Assembly (NCBI GenBank): GCA_019424695.1
Contig: JAHYZA010000001.1
Location: 124,001 to 188,000, forward strand
Length of the DNA: 64,000 bases
From: Oscillospiraceae bacterium
Lineage (GTDB): Bacteria; Bacillota; Clostridia; Oscillospirales; Ruminococcaceae
Direction of reading: 5' to 3'
This document shows, in pieces, positions 8,688 to 18,711 of this stretch; within the stretch, counting starts at the first letter, position 1, and each line of letters starts with the position of its first letter. The notes below the pieces were generated by a model. It was given only the letters and a program-made list of their open reading frames with translations. It did no database searches and had not been told where the DNA came from. The translations under genes were made by a program, and so were the position numbers.

Positions 8688-9371
8688 ATGCAGACCGAAT
8701 CCAACCTATTCACCACGGCAAAGCGCATCACCCTGCGCGGCGAACTGGCGCTCGTCGTGGCGGTAATTCTCAACAGCTTTGCCGTTGCGCTGTCGGTTTA
8801 CGCGGGACTGGGCATTTCGCCGGTGTCCAGCTTTCCCTATGCCATTTCGCTGGTGTTTCCGTTTCTCACACTGGGCACCTGGACCTATCTTTTTCAAGGG
8901 GTGCTGGTGTGCAGCCTGATGGTGCTGCGCCGCCGGTTTGTGCCCTCTTATCTCTTCAGTTTTGTGGTGGGATTTGTGTTCGGAAATCTGCTGGATGTGT
9001 TCGGCGCCTGGCTGCCGTGCCTGCCCGACGGGATGGGCTGGCGCATCCTCTATTTTGTGCTCAGCTGCTTCATCATTGCCTTCGGTATCGCTCTGTCCAA
9101 CCGCTGCCGGCTGCCCATCATCCCCACGGACCTCTTTCCGCGGGATCTGGCGGAGATCCTCCGGCTGCCCTATCCGCGCGTCAAAACCACCTATGACCTG
9201 ATCTGCGTGGGCTTTTCGGCCCTGCTTACGGTGGGGGTGCTGCATCGGCTGCAGGGCATCGGCGTCGGCACGGTCATCACTGCGCTGATCTGCGGCCGTC
9301 TGGCCGGTGCTTTCGGCAATCTGGTGGACAGACGTTTCGATTTCGTTTCGGTTCTTTCGCACAAAGAGTGA
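8688..9371 (+). CDS. YczE/YyaS/YitT-family membrane protein
   Basis: A 227-residue protein with five or six membrane helices. The segments AVALSVYAGLGISPVSSFPYA, ALSNRCRLPIIPTDLFPRDLA and RVKTTYDLICVGFSALL are typical of the YczE/YitT group. These are membrane proteins of unknown transport or regulatory role, common next to unrelated genes in Firmicutes. The start is the ATG preceded by AAAGGAG; an in-frame TTG seven codons upstream has no ribosome site. It is monocistronic, with its own promoter and the pgk promoter following. Confidence 0.8.
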   Translation: MQTESNLFTTAKRITLRGELALVVAVILNSFAVALSVYAGLGISPVSSFPYAISLVFPFLTLGTWTYLFQGVLVCSLMVLRRRFVPSYLFSFVVGFVFGNLLDVFGAWLPCLPDGMGWRILYFVLSCFIIAFGIALSNRCRLPIIPTDLFPRDLAEILRLPYPRVKTTYDLICVGFSALLTVGVLHRLQGIGVGTVITALICGRLAGAFGNLVDRRFDFVSVLSHKE

Positions 9372-9426
9372 GAGGGAAGAATTCGGATTTTTGGAGCCGG
9401 GCAGTTAAAAAAATGTCAAAAACATC

Positions 9427-9455
9427 TTGCGCAAAGTCCGGTTTGTGCGTATAAT
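9427..9455 (+). promoter_or_regulatory. pgk promoter
   Basis: TTGCGC, 17 bp spacer, TATAAT, 70 bp before the pgk ATG. The long AT-rich leader ends in AGAGGAG. Confidence 0.75.
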
Positions 9456-9525
9456 AGAGTCAGGCCATTAGGGCATCGTGCCCTGACAAAAACAATTGTA
9501 AAACATACCGAGAGGAGCTTTTACT

Positions 9526-10734
9526 ATGGGTTTGGGTAAAAAGACCATTGATGATGAAAACTACGCCGGCAAGCGCGTTCTTGTCCGCTGCGATTTCAAC
9601 GTCCCGATGAAGGACGGTGTCATCACCAACGACAACCGCATCAATGCGGCTCTGCCGACCATCAAGAAACTGATCAACGATGGCGCCAAGGTCATCCTGT
9701 GCAGCCACCTGGGCAAGCCGAAGAACGGCCCCGAGGCCAAGTTCAGCCTGGCCCCCGTTGCTGTGCGCCTGAGCGAGAAGCTGGGCCAGCCCGTCCAGTT
9801 TGCTGACGACGACGAGGTCGTCGGTGCGCAGGCCAAGGCTGCTGTTGCCACCATGAGCGACGGCGATGTTGTGCTGCTGCAGAACACCCGTTTCCGCAAG
9901 GAAGAAACCAAGAACATGCCTGAGTTCAGCAAGGACCTGGCCAGCCTGGCCGATGCCTATGTGGATGACGCTTTCGGCTCCTGCCACCGCGCCCACTGCT
10001 CCACCGCCGGTGTGACCGAGTTTATCCAGGATACCGCTGTCGGTTACCTGATGGAAAAGGAAATCAAGTACCTCGGCAATGCCGTCAACGATCCCGTCCG
10101 TCCCTTCACCGCCATTCTGGGCGGCGCCAAGGTCGCGGACAAGCTCAATGTCATCTCCAACCTGCTGGAAAAGGTCGATACCCTGATTATCGGCGGCGGC
10201 ATGGCCTACACCTTCCTGAAGGCCGAAGGCTACGAGATCGGCAAGAGCCTGTGCGATGACACCAAGATCGACTACTGCAAGGAAATGATGGCCAAGGCCA
10301 AGGAGAAGGGCGTCAAGCTGCTGCTGCCTGTCGACACCGCCTGCGTCACCGACTTCCCCGATCCCATCGACGCAGAAGTGGAGACCAAGATCGTGCCCGT
10401 CAGCGCCATCCCCGCCGACATGGAAGGCTGCGACATCGGCCCCGAGACCATGAAGCTGTTTGCTGACGCCGTCAAGGCCAGCAAGACCGTGGTGTGGAAC
10501 GGCCCCATGGGCGTCTTCGAGAACCCGACTCTGGCGGCCGGCACTCTGGCGGTTGCCAAGGCTATGGCTGAGAGCGATGCCACCACCGTCATCGGCGGCG
10601 GCGACAGCGCGGCTGCTGTGCAGCAGATGGGTCTGGGCGACAAGATGACCCACATCTCCACCGGCGGCGGTGCCTCTCTCGAGTACCTCGAGGGCAAGGA
10701 ACTGCCCGGCATTGCCGTTATCCAGAACGCGTAA
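9526..10734 (+). CDS. pgk: Phosphoglycerate kinase
   Basis: A 402-residue glycolytic kinase that transfers phosphate from 1,3-bisphosphoglycerate to ADP. The N-terminal substrate side shows DFNVPMKDGVITNDNRI, SHLGKPK and the basic-patch region GSCHRAH. The nucleotide side shows GGAKVADKL, GGGMAYTFL, NGPMGVFE, GGGDSAAAV and STGGGASLEYLEGKELPG. Length is normal and no residue is obviously missing. Codon use is strongly biased, as expected of a highly expressed gene. It opens a glycolytic block with tpiA and gpmI; gap and eno are not in the window. A strong terminator separates it from tpiA. Confidence 0.98.
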   Translation: MGLGKKTIDDENYAGKRVLVRCDFNVPMKDGVITNDNRINAALPTIKKLINDGAKVILCSHLGKPKNGPEAKFSLAPVAVRLSEKLGQPVQFADDDEVVGAQAKAAVATMSDGDVVLLQNTRFRKEETKNMPEFSKDLASLADAYVDDAFGSCHRAHCSTAGVTEFIQDTAVGYLMEKEIKYLGNAVNDPVRPFTAILGGAKVADKLNVISNLLEKVDTLIIGGGMAYTFLKAEGYEIGKSLCDDTKIDYCKEMMAKAKEKGVKLLLPVDTACVTDFPDPIDAEVETKIVPVSAIPADMEGCDIGPETMKLFADAVKASKTVVWNGPMGVFENPTLAAGTLAVAKAMAESDATTVIGGGDSAAAVQQMGLGDKMTHISTGGGASLEYLEGKELPGIAVIQNA

Positions 10735-10743
10735 CAACCGCAG

Positions 10744-10775
10744 GGCGCGGCGGCAGGGCCGCCGCGCCTTTTTTT
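10744..10775 (+). terminator. Terminator after pgk
   Basis: An 11-bp GC-only stem (GGCGCGGCGGC and complement), a 3-nt loop and seven Ts. It should reduce readthrough into tpiA. Confidence 0.9.
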
Positions 10776-10818
10776 GGAATGTACCCTCTATGCACAACAA
10801 AGCAAAGGAGTTTTCATC

Positions 10819-11589
<771 letters not shown>

Positions 11590-11614
11590 TTTTTTCCCAA
11601 GCGTAAGGAGAGTT

Positions 11615-11647
11615 CCGGTGGCCCTTCAGGGCTGCCGGGCCCTCTTT
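11615..11647 (+). terminator. Weak terminator or attenuator between tpiA and gpmI
   Basis: A 10-bp stem (CCGGTGGCCC / GGGCTGCCGG with two G-U pairs), TTCA loop, then GCCCTCTTTT. The T run is short, so partial readthrough into gpmI is likely. Confidence 0.45.
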
Positions 11648-11692
11648 TGTCATTTTCAGAATATCAAGATTTTCTAAGGAGATTGCACTTTT

Positions 11693-13219
11693 ATGAGCAA
11701 AAAGCCTGTACTTCTTTGCATCATGGACGGTTTCGGCTGGACGCCGGATCATACCTTCGGCAATGCCGTGACCGCCGCCAAGAAACCCAACCTGGACAAG
11801 ATCTTTGCCACCTACCCCATGACTACCATCGACGCTTCCGGCATGGCCGTCGGTCTGCCCGATGGTCAGATGGGCAACTCTGAGGTGGGTCACACCAACA
11901 TGGGCGCCGGCCGCATCGTCTACCAGCAGCTGACCCTCATCACCAAGTCCATCCGGGACGGCGAGATGTTCAAAAATCCCGTGCTCTACAACAACATGAA
12001 GAAGGCCATCGACGCCGGCAAGGCCATCCACCTGATGGGCCTGGTGGGCACCGGCGGTGTGCACAGCCATGCCGACCACTGGTTCGGTGTGCTGGATATG
12101 GCCAAGCACATGGGGGCCACCAAGGTCTACCTGCACTGCATCATGGATGGCCGTGACACCGACCCCCACAGCGGCAAGGGCTTCCTGGCCGATCTGCAGG
12201 CCAAGCTGGACGAGCTGGGCATCGGTCAGATCGCCACGGTGAGCGGCCGTTACTACGCCATGGACCGTGACAACAACTGGGACCGTGAGGAGAAAGCCTA
12301 CGCTGCCTTTGTCTACGGCGAGGGCAACCATGCCGCCAATGCCCAGGAGGCCATCGACGCCAGCTATGCCGCCGATGTGACCGACGAGTTTGTCGTGCCG
12401 GTGGTCACCTGCGAGGGTGGCCGTGTGGAGAGCGGCGATACCGTGATCTTCATGAACTTCCGCCCCGACCGTGCCCGTCAGATGACCCGCATCTTCTGCG
12501 ACGACGACTTCAAGGGCTTCGAGCGCCGCGGCGGCCGCCTGCAGGTGAACTACGTCTGCATGGCTGAGTACGATGCCACCATGCCCAACTGCGAAGTGGC
12601 TTACCCGCCGGTGGAACTGAAGAACGTTCTGGGCGAGTACCTGTCCAAGAACGGCAAGACCCAGCTGCGTATCGCCGAGACCGAGAAGTACGCCCATGTG
12701 ACCTTCTTCTTCAACGGCGGTGTGGAGGCTCCCTACGAGGGCGAGGACCGCAAGGTCATCCCCAGCCCGAAGGTGGCCACCTACGACCTCAAGCCCGAGA
12801 TGAGCGCCTATGAGGTGGCCGATGAGTGCAAGGCCCGCATCGAGAGCGGCAAGTACGACGTCATCATCCTGAACTTCGCCAACTGCGACATGGTCGGCCA
12901 CACCGGTGTCTTTGATGCCGCCGTCAAGGCTGTGGAGGCTGTGGACAAGGCTGTGGGCGAAGTGGTGGATGCCGTGCTGGCCCAGGGCGGCGTCGTCTTC
13001 CTGACCGCCGACCACGGCAACGCCGAGAAGATGGAAAACCCGGACGGCAGCGCTTTCACCGCCCACACCACCAACGTGGTACCCTTCGCGGTCATCGGTG
13101 CCGGCGACGTCAAGCTCCGCGAGGGCGGCTGCCTGGCGGATATCGCCCCCACCATGCTGCCCTATATCGGTCTGCCTGTGCCCGAGGAAATGACCGGCAA
13201 GAGCATCATCGTCGAATAA
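11693..13219 (+). CDS. gpmI: 2,3-bisphosphoglycerate-independent phosphoglycerate mutase
   Basis: A 508-residue metal-dependent mutase converting 3- to 2-phosphoglycerate, of the alkaline-phosphatase superfamily. The first metal site is in CIMDGFGW, the phosphorylated serine in GQMGNSEVGHTNMGAGR, substrate binding in HCIMDGRDTDP and FRPDRARQ, and the second metal cluster in NCDMVGHTG and TADHGNAEKM. Length matches the family (about 510). It is the third enzyme of the pgk-tpiA-gpmI block and shares their codon bias. A strong terminator follows. Confidence 0.98.
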   Translation: MSKKPVLLCIMDGFGWTPDHTFGNAVTAAKKPNLDKIFATYPMTTIDASGMAVGLPDGQMGNSEVGHTNMGAGRIVYQQLTLITKSIRDGEMFKNPVLYNNMKKAIDAGKAIHLMGLVGTGGVHSHADHWFGVLDMAKHMGATKVYLHCIMDGRDTDPHSGKGFLADLQAKLDELGIGQIATVSGRYYAMDRDNNWDREEKAYAAFVYGEGNHAANAQEAIDASYAADVTDEFVVPVVTCEGGRVESGDTVIFMNFRPDRARQMTRIFCDDDFKGFERRGGRLQVNYVCMAEYDATMPNCEVAYPPVELKNVLGEYLSKNGKTQLRIAETEKYAHVTFFFNGGVEAPYEGEDRKVIPSPKVATYDLKPEMSAYEVADECKARIESGKYDVIILNFANCDMVGHTGVFDAAVKAVEAVDKAVGEVVDAVLAQGGVVFLTADHGNAEKMENPDGSAFTAHTTNVVPFAVIGAGDVKLREGGCLADIAPTMLPYIGLPVPEEMTGKSIIVE

Positions 13220-13234
13220 GGCTGTAATTATGGC

Positions 13235-13270
13235 AAGGCCGCTGTGCAAAAGGCACAGCGGCCTTTTTTT
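13235..13270 (+). terminator. Terminator after gpmI
   Basis: A 13-bp perfect stem (AAGGCCGCTGTGC and complement), short loop and seven Ts. Confidence 0.92.
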
Positions 13271-13290
13271 GTAAAATCTGACGGTGGCAC

Positions 13291-13319
13291 TTGTGCTTGA
13301 AGCAAAAAGAGAGTATAGT
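13291..13319 (+). promoter_or_regulatory. Promoter of the 767-residue membrane protein gene
   Basis: TTGTGC, 17 bp spacer, TATAGT, 42 bp upstream of the ATG at 13362. Confidence 0.55.
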
Positions 13320-13361
13320 AAAAACAATTTTGTTTCATTTTCTTACGGGAGTTTACAGACC

Positions 13362-15665
13362 ATGAAAAAGATATTGCAACTTCTGCGGCGTCCGCCGGTA
13401 CTGGTATTGGCGATTGTACAGCTGCTGATTCTGCTGGGCGCTGTCTGGTCGGCGGTGCAGCCGGCAGTGGTCTACCAGTTCGCGCCGGACCAGTGGGAGG
13501 TCATCGCGGAGCACTCCGACATCGGCTATGATGAGGAAGGGCGCCGGGGCGTTACGGAAATGACGGAAGGGGAGCCCATTCTGCAAACCCCGGCCATGTC
13601 GCTACCGGCGGGACATTACCGCATTTCGCTGGATTACCGTTATAAGCCCGGCCGTACCGCAGAAGGTGTGGAGCATCGGGCCGGTCTGTACTTTACCGCT
13701 GCGGAGGACCTGTCGGTCAGCGGGGAACAGGCTTGGGTGGATGTGCTGGCCCAGCAGGACACGGTGGTTCTGAACGTGGATTATGCCAGCGATACCATCC
13801 GGCTGGTGGCCAACAACGATGGCGGCATCTTCACCATCGGAAACGTGGAAATCCGGCAGGATATGGGCTTCGCCCGGGCCTGTGCGCTGGGATGGGCGGT
13901 GCTGTTTGTCCTGGTGGACCTGGCGTTGTTGCTCCTGGTACCGGCAAGTCCCCGGGCCCTGCGGGATGCTGACCTGCGTGGCTGCCTGTGGCTTCTGGCA
14001 GGGGTCACGCTGTTGACCTGTGTGCCGTTGCTGATGAACGCAGGCGGCTGCCAGGGGGCGGACTGGCGATTCCACATTTCCCGCATTGAGGGCATCGCCC
14101 AGGGCCTGCGGGAAGGGCAGTTCCCGGTGCGCATCTACTCCCAGGCCAAGAATGGGTATGGCTATGCGCCGTCGCTGTTCTATGGGGAACTCTTCCTCTA
14201 CTTCCCGGCTTTGCTGCGGCTGCTGGGCATGAGCATCCAGGGCGCCTACCGCACCTATGTCATGGCGGTGCAGGCGCTCACGGCAGGCATCTCCTTTATC
14301 AGTTTCCGGCAGATGTTCCGCCACAACAAGACCGCCCTGCTGGGCAGTATTCTGTATATGCTGGCCCCTTACCACATCTATAACATCTACTGGCGCAGTG
14401 CAGTGGGCGAGTATACCGCACTGGCTTTCCTGCCGTTGATCCCGGCGGCGCTCAGCCTGCTCTATGCCCCGCAGCTTCCCTCCGGGCAGCAGCGGCGGGT
14501 GGCCTGCGCCGAACTGGTCATTGCGTTCGGCAGTCTGGTGCAGACGCATATCATCTCGCTGGAACTGGCCACCTTGGCCACGGCGGTCTTCTGCCTGTGG
14601 CATTTCCGCCGAACCTTTACCAAATCCATTCTCTCGGTATGGGCGGCGGCTGCCGGTCTGACCGTGCTGCTCAATCTTTGGTTCCTGGTGCCCTTTGTCA
14701 CCGTGATGACGGGGGGCTACAGTAATATGTATGGCGGGGAAAGTTTTGCCGGCGGGCTGTCTGTACAGAAAAACGGCCTGTGGCTGTCGCAGCTGCTCAA
14801 CTGGCGGGACGACCACAACAGCATCGGTGTGGTACTGATAGCCGGCGCGATAGCGTTCGTCTGGTGCTGGTTCACCCAGGGGGATGCAATGCCCCGGCGG
14901 GAACGGAAAATCGGTTCCTGGGCGTTGTTGCTGGGTGTGCTTGCCTGCTGGATGAGCACCAATACCTTCCCCTGGGGATGGCTGGGCGCTCTGCCGGTGG
15001 TGGGACGTCTGCTGCTGGCCATCCAGTTCCCCTGGCGCTATTTCTCGCTGGCTACCATCCTGCTGGTACTGGTCAGCATCTGTGCGGTGTCGGCCCTGCG
15101 GCGGGGCCGGTATGCCCAGCCGGTGGCGGTGCTGCTGCTCTCTGCTTCGCTGCTGGGGGTGGGAATCTTCTACCACAGCTACCTGCCTACGGTGGATACC
15201 ACCTACCTGGGCGACAGCGCCCAGATGATTTATGCTGACCACAAGATCAGCAACATGGCCTGGTATTTCGACAGCCTGTATCTGCCGGATGGCGCAGTGG
15301 AAAACCGGGATGGATTTATCTGCGATACCGCCGTTACCACGGTGGAAATCGCCTCGGTAACGCATCAGAACGGGGTCACGGTACTCAGCTGCAGCGAGGT
15401 GACAGGGGAGCCTGGCTATGCGGAATTGCCGCTGCTCTACTATCCAGGATATGAGATCCTGAACATGGATGGGGTTGTCTTCCGTACTGGAAACGGCATG
15501 GTGGGCGTCACGGTGCCGGCCGGATATTCCGGCGAGATCCGGGTGGCTTTCCGGGAACCCAAGCGGTGGCTGGCAGCAGACCTGGTCAGCCTCGGCACGG
15601 TGCTGGCGTTGCTGGCAAAGTTTGTGATCTGGCCGCGTTGGCAAAAACGTAAAAATCACCGATAA
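13362..15665 (+). CDS. Large polytopic membrane protein, GT-C glycosyltransferase-like
   Basis: A 767-residue protein. One N-terminal membrane helix (VLVLAIVQLLILLGAVWS) is followed by a roughly 130-residue exterior beta-rich domain. After that come about eleven more helices and a C-terminal exterior domain of about 120 residues ending in a last helix and a basic tail (WPRWQKRKNHR). The loop after the second helix carries GADWRFHISRIEGI, and the acidic residue at this position is typical of GT-C enzymes that use lipid-linked sugars. I cannot name a subfamily; related proteins are often called YfhO-like or 6-pyruvoyl-tetrahydropterin synthase-related. It has its own promoter and terminator. 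Substrate is unknown. Confidence 0.75.
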   Translation: MKKILQLLRRPPVLVLAIVQLLILLGAVWSAVQPAVVYQFAPDQWEVIAEHSDIGYDEEGRRGVTEMTEGEPILQTPAMSLPAGHYRISLDYRYKPGRTAEGVEHRAGLYFTAAEDLSVSGEQAWVDVLAQQDTVVLNVDYASDTIRLVANNDGGIFTIGNVEIRQDMGFARACALGWAVLFVLVDLALLLLVPASPRALRDADLRGCLWLLAGVTLLTCVPLLMNAGGCQGADWRFHISRIEGIAQGLREGQFPVRIYSQAKNGYGYAPSLFYGELFLYFPALLRLLGMSIQGAYRTYVMAVQALTAGISFISFRQMFRHNKTALLGSILYMLAPYHIYNIYWRSAVGEYTALAFLPLIPAALSLLYAPQLPSGQQRRVACAELVIAFGSLVQTHIISLELATLATAVFCLWHFRRTFTKSILSVWAAAAGLTVLLNLWFLVPFVTVMTGGYSNMYGGESFAGGLSVQKNGLWLSQLLNWRDDHNSIGVVLIAGAIAFVWCWFTQGDAMPRRERKIGSWALLLGVLACWMSTNTFPWGWLGALPVVGRLLLAIQFPWRYFSLATILLVLVSICAVSALRRGRYAQPVAVLLLSASLLGVGIFYHSYLPTVDTTYLGDSAQMIYADHKISNMAWYFDSLYLPDGAVENRDGFICDTAVTTVEIASVTHQNGVTVLSCSEVTGEPGYAELPLLYYPGYEILNMDGVVFRTGNGMVGVTVPAGYSGEIRVAFREPKRWLAADLVSLGTVLALLAKFVIWPRWQKRKNHR

Positions 15666-15700
15666 AAAAACAAGCTGTGCCTTTCGCACAGCTTGTTTTT
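15666..15700. terminator. Bidirectional terminator between convergent membrane-protein genes
   Basis: A 15-bp stem (AAAAACAAGCTGTGC and complement) with CTTTC loop and T runs in both directions. It serves the gene ending at 15665 and the minus-strand gene ending at 15711. Confidence 0.92.
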
Positions 15701-15710
15701 GTTTGGTATA

Positions 15711-16805
15711 TCAGGCACCGGCCAGCGGCACGAACCAGGCGGCGGCCACATAGAGGAGATACAAAACCAGGCAGACAGTACCCTGCCAGCGGTATAAACG
15801 GCGGCGCAGCAGCGGCGGAAGCAACAGCGCCAGCGTCATGACGGCACAGACGGGCAGATCATAGTGCCGGAACTGGGAACCAAAGGGCAGCCGCTGGCGG
15901 TACATCAGGCTGGAGATCGGCAGCGCCAGCGTCAGATTGAGGATGGCGCTGTTGATCAGCTGCATGGGCAGGGTGCGGGGTGGGAAGTAGCGGCAACGCA
16001 GGGAAAACCGCTTCCATACCGACCCCAGGGGATGATCCAGGGCGTCGGCCAGCAGCGGCAGACAGAAGCCGAAGCTGATCAGGGTGGCGGCCCACAACGC
16101 CTGGATGGTCCCGGTCAGGTTGGCAAGGCTGGCCACGCTGTAGACCAGTGCCTGTGCGCCCAGGGCCAGCAGTGCCAGCCCGCCGATCACCCCTGCCAGA
16201 TTCTTGAGGGCGTTGCCCACACTCATCACGGGAAACGCCATTGTGTGGTTGGTGTAGCCGTAGGGGGAACCCGGCTCCTGTGGGGCAGGGGAGGCAGGTT
16301 CGTCATCGGTGCTTACCTGGTCGCTGCCTTCGCCGTAGATATAATGGTGCTGGTACACAATGCTGATGAGCACAAATACCACGAAGAGAAACATCAGAAG
16401 GCCGGTGCCGGTATAGCTCAGGGTGCCATCCCGCACAAAGACTGCCAGCACACCGCAGGCAGCCAGCAACAGCAGACACTTGCGGCAGAATTCATTGCGG
16501 TCCACGGTGACAGTGTGACGGGGATTGAGCAGGCAGATGGCCAGCGCCAGCCCCAGGCTGGCGACCGCACCGGCCAGGGCGGTGCCCACGGCCAGGGACG
16601 TGATGGAAAGACCGGCGGCCAGAAAGGCCAGCATTAATTGGGGCAACGCCAGGCAAAAAGGCGCAACGGTCCCGCCGACCACCCACATGGGAAGTCCGCA
16701 CAGGGCACAGCACCAGGTCGTGCAGCGCCCTGCCAGGCGGCTGCCCACAGCGGTCAGCACAAGGCCCAGCCCATAGACCAGCAATGTAAGAAGTAATACC
16801 GCCAT
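15711..16805 (-). CDS. Polytopic membrane protein of unknown function
   Basis: A 364-residue protein. Four N-terminal helices are followed by a helix pair around residues 120-155, a hydrophilic cytoplasmic stretch (about 160-200, STDDEPASPAPQEPG then GYTNHTMAFPVMSVGNALKN), and further helices to the C-terminus. I do not recognise the family. The start is uncertain: ATGs occur at 16811 and 16805, and the second has AGG eight bases upstream. A hairpin that probably ends proS transcription lies immediately before the start, so expression may depend on readthrough from acpP-proS. Confidence 0.65.
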   Translation of the reverse strand: MAVLLLTLLVYGLGLVLTAVGSRLAGRCTTWCCALCGLPMWVVGGTVAPFCLALPQLMLAFLAAGLSITSLAVGTALAGAVASLGLALAICLLNPRHTVTVDRNEFCRKCLLLLAACGVLAVFVRDGTLSYTGTGLLMFLFVVFVLISIVYQHHYIYGEGSDQVSTDDEPASPAPQEPGSPYGYTNHTMAFPVMSVGNALKNLAGVIGGLALLALGAQALVYSVASLANLTGTIQALWAATLISFGFCLPLLADALDHPLGSVWKRFSLRCRYFPPRTLPMQLINSAILNLTLALPISSLMYRQRLPFGSQFRHYDLPVCAVMTLALLLPPLLRRRLYRWQGTVCLVLYLLYVAAAWFVPLAGA

Positions 16806-16817
16806 CTCCATCACCTG

Positions 16818-16842
16818 AAAAGGGCAGCGCACAGCGCTGCCC
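16818..16842 (-). terminator. Weak terminator between proS and the downstream membrane-protein gene
   Basis: On the minus strand a 9-bp stem GGGCAGCGC / GCGCTGCCC with a TGT loop is followed by TTTTC. The next gene starts 12 bases later. Confidence 0.6.
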
Positions 16843-16855
16843 CGAATGGTTTCAA

Positions 16856-18295
16856 TTAGTAAGCGATGCCCCAGACGACCATCTTGGTGGCAGGTTTGCC
16901 GCAGACCGGGCAGACATCACTCAGATGTTCCTGCTCGAACGGCATGCAGCGGCTGGAAAGTCCGGCCTGTTCCTTCATGGCCTCCTCGCAGGCCAGATCG
17001 CCGCACCACATGGTCTTGATGAAACCGGTGGAGTGCGCGACCTTTTCCTTGATCTCGTCCATCGTGGTGGCGCTCATCGTGCGGGCCTCGCGGTTCTTCA
17101 GCGCACGGTCGTAGAGGTCCTTGGCCAGCGCATCCAGCGCGGCGGGAATGGCAGAAGCCAGATCCTCGAACTTGACGAACTGCTTCTCGCGGGTATCGCG
17201 GCGCACCAGCACACACTGACCCTGCTCGATATCCCGGGGACCGACTTCCAGACGGATGGGCACGCCCTTCATTTCCCACTGGGCAAATTTCCAGCCGGGC
17301 TGTTTGTCACTGTCATCCAGCTTCACGCGGGCATACTTGCCGATCTCGGCGGCCAGTTCCCGGGTCTTTTCCAGAACGCCGGGCTTGTGGGCGGCTACCG
17401 GCACGATAACCACCTGCACAGGCGCGATGGCCGGGGGCAGGATCAGGCCGTCGTCGTCGCCGTGGGTCATGATGATGGCACCGATCAGACGGCTGGAAGC
17501 ACCCCAGCTGGTCTGGAAGGGATACTGCAGCGTGTTGTCGCGGCCGGTGAAGGTCACGTCATAGGCGCGGCTGAACTTGTCGCCAAAGTAGTGGCTGGTG
17601 CCGCTCTGCAGCGCCTTGCCGTCCTTCATCATGGCTTCGATGGTATAGGTGGCCTCGGCACCGGCAAATTTCTCCTTGTCGGTCTTGCGGCCCTTGATGA
17701 CGGGAATGCACAGGTCGTTCTCGCAGAAATCCGCATAGCAGTTCAGCTGCTGCTCGGTCTCGGCCTGGGCCTCCTCCGCCGTCTCATGGATGGTGTGGCC
17801 TTCCTGCCACCAGAACTCACGGGTGCGCAGGAACGGACGGGTGGATTTCTCCCAACGCACCACGCTGCACCACTGGTTGTACAGCATGGGCAGATCGCGG
17901 TAGCTGTGCAGCACATGGCTGAAGTGATCGCAGAACAGCGTCTCACTGGTGGGGCGCACCGCAAGGCGCTCCTCCAGGGGCTCGCTGCCGCCCATCGTGA
18001 CCCAGGCGACCTCCGGGGCAAAGCCGTTGACCAGTTCGCCTTCCTTTTTCAGCAGGCTTTCGGGCATCAGCATCGGCATCGCCACATTTTCATGGCCGGT
18101 GGCCTTGAAGCGGGCATCCAGATTCTTCTGGATGTTCTCCCAGATCGCATAGCCGTAGGGGCGCAGCACCACAAAGCCTTTCACGCTGGAATATTCCACC
18201 AGCTCGGCCTTGGTGCAGATATCGGTGTACCACTGGGCAAAGTCGACCTCCTGTGCGGTGATCGCTTCGACCATTTTTTTCTTATCGCTTGCCAT
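16856..18295 (-). CDS. proS: Prolyl-tRNA synthetase, archaeal/eukaryal-type short form
   Basis: A 479-residue class II synthetase charging tRNA-Pro. Class II motifs are VRPTSETLFCDHFS, RTREFWWQEGHTIHE (motif 2) and a motif 3 region with HGDDDGLILPP; the anticodon-binding domain follows (VVIVPVAAHK onward). The C-terminal end holds the cysteine cluster CMPFEQEHLSDVCPVCGKPA and terminates in Y, as in the zinc-binding archaeal/eukaryal-type enzyme. There is no INS editing domain, unlike the roughly 570-residue bacterial type. It starts 31 bp after acpP and is probably co-transcribed with it. No T-box leader fits in that gap. Confidence 0.95.
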   Translation of the reverse strand: MASDKKKMVEAITAQEVDFAQWYTDICTKAELVEYSSVKGFVVLRPYGYAIWENIQKNLDARFKATGHENVAMPMLMPESLLKKEGELVNGFAPEVAWVTMGGSEPLEERLAVRPTSETLFCDHFSHVLHSYRDLPMLYNQWCSVVRWEKSTRPFLRTREFWWQEGHTIHETAEEAQAETEQQLNCYADFCENDLCIPVIKGRKTDKEKFAGAEATYTIEAMMKDGKALQSGTSHYFGDKFSRAYDVTFTGRDNTLQYPFQTSWGASSRLIGAIIMTHGDDDGLILPPAIAPVQVVIVPVAAHKPGVLEKTRELAAEIGKYARVKLDDSDKQPGWKFAQWEMKGVPIRLEVGPRDIEQGQCVLVRRDTREKQFVKFEDLASAIPAALDALAKDLYDRALKNREARTMSATTMDEIKEKVAHSTGFIKTMWCGDLACEEAMKEQAGLSSRCMPFEQEHLSDVCPVCGKPATKMVVWGIAY

Positions 18296-18326
18296 GTCTA
18301 CTCCTTCACATCATACGGCGTGAAAC

Positions 18327-18563
18327 TTACAGCCGCTCCTCCAGATAGTTGACCACATCGCCGACGGTGTGGAAGGTCTCGATGTCCTCGTCGGGAATTT
18401 CCACGCCGAATTCATCGGACAGGGTGGTGATCATATCAATAACGTCCAGGCTGTCGGCACCGAAATCGTTGACAATGTCGCTTTCGGCGGTGATTTTTTC
18501 GGGATCAACTTCCAGCTGGTCAGCCAGGTAATCGCGGATACGCGCAAAAACTTCGGAATCCAT
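18327..18563 (-). CDS. acpP: Acyl carrier protein
   Basis: A 78-residue acidic protein with the phosphopantetheine site GADSLDVIDMI (serine at about residue 38) and the C-terminal VNYLEERL. It would carry acyl chains in fatty-acid or specialised acyl synthesis. No fab genes surround it. Instead it precedes proS and has its own strong promoter at 18599-18627. It may be the housekeeping ACP displaced from the fab cluster, or a second ACP; the sequence alone does not decide. The ATG follows AGAAGGAG. Confidence 0.95.
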   Translation of the reverse strand: MDSEVFARIRDYLADQLEVDPEKITAESDIVNDFGADSLDVIDMITTLSDEFGVEIPDEDIETFHTVGDVVNYLEERL

Positions 18564-18598
18564 AATTTAACTCCTTCTGCAAACAAATATTCATTAAA

Positions 18599-18627
18599 TA
18601 TATAGCGTATCTGCCGAAGGATGTCAA
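18599..18627 (-). promoter_or_regulatory. acpP-proS promoter
   Basis: Minus-strand TTGACA, 17 bp spacer, TATATA, about 36 bp before the acpP ATG. Confidence 0.8.
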
Positions 18628-18711
18628 GGGGGAACGGGAAAAATGAGCTGCCTGCTGCCCAGTGTTGAAACGCCTTTCTGCCGCATACCTTGTTCGGGGG
18701 AGTGTGATGGT

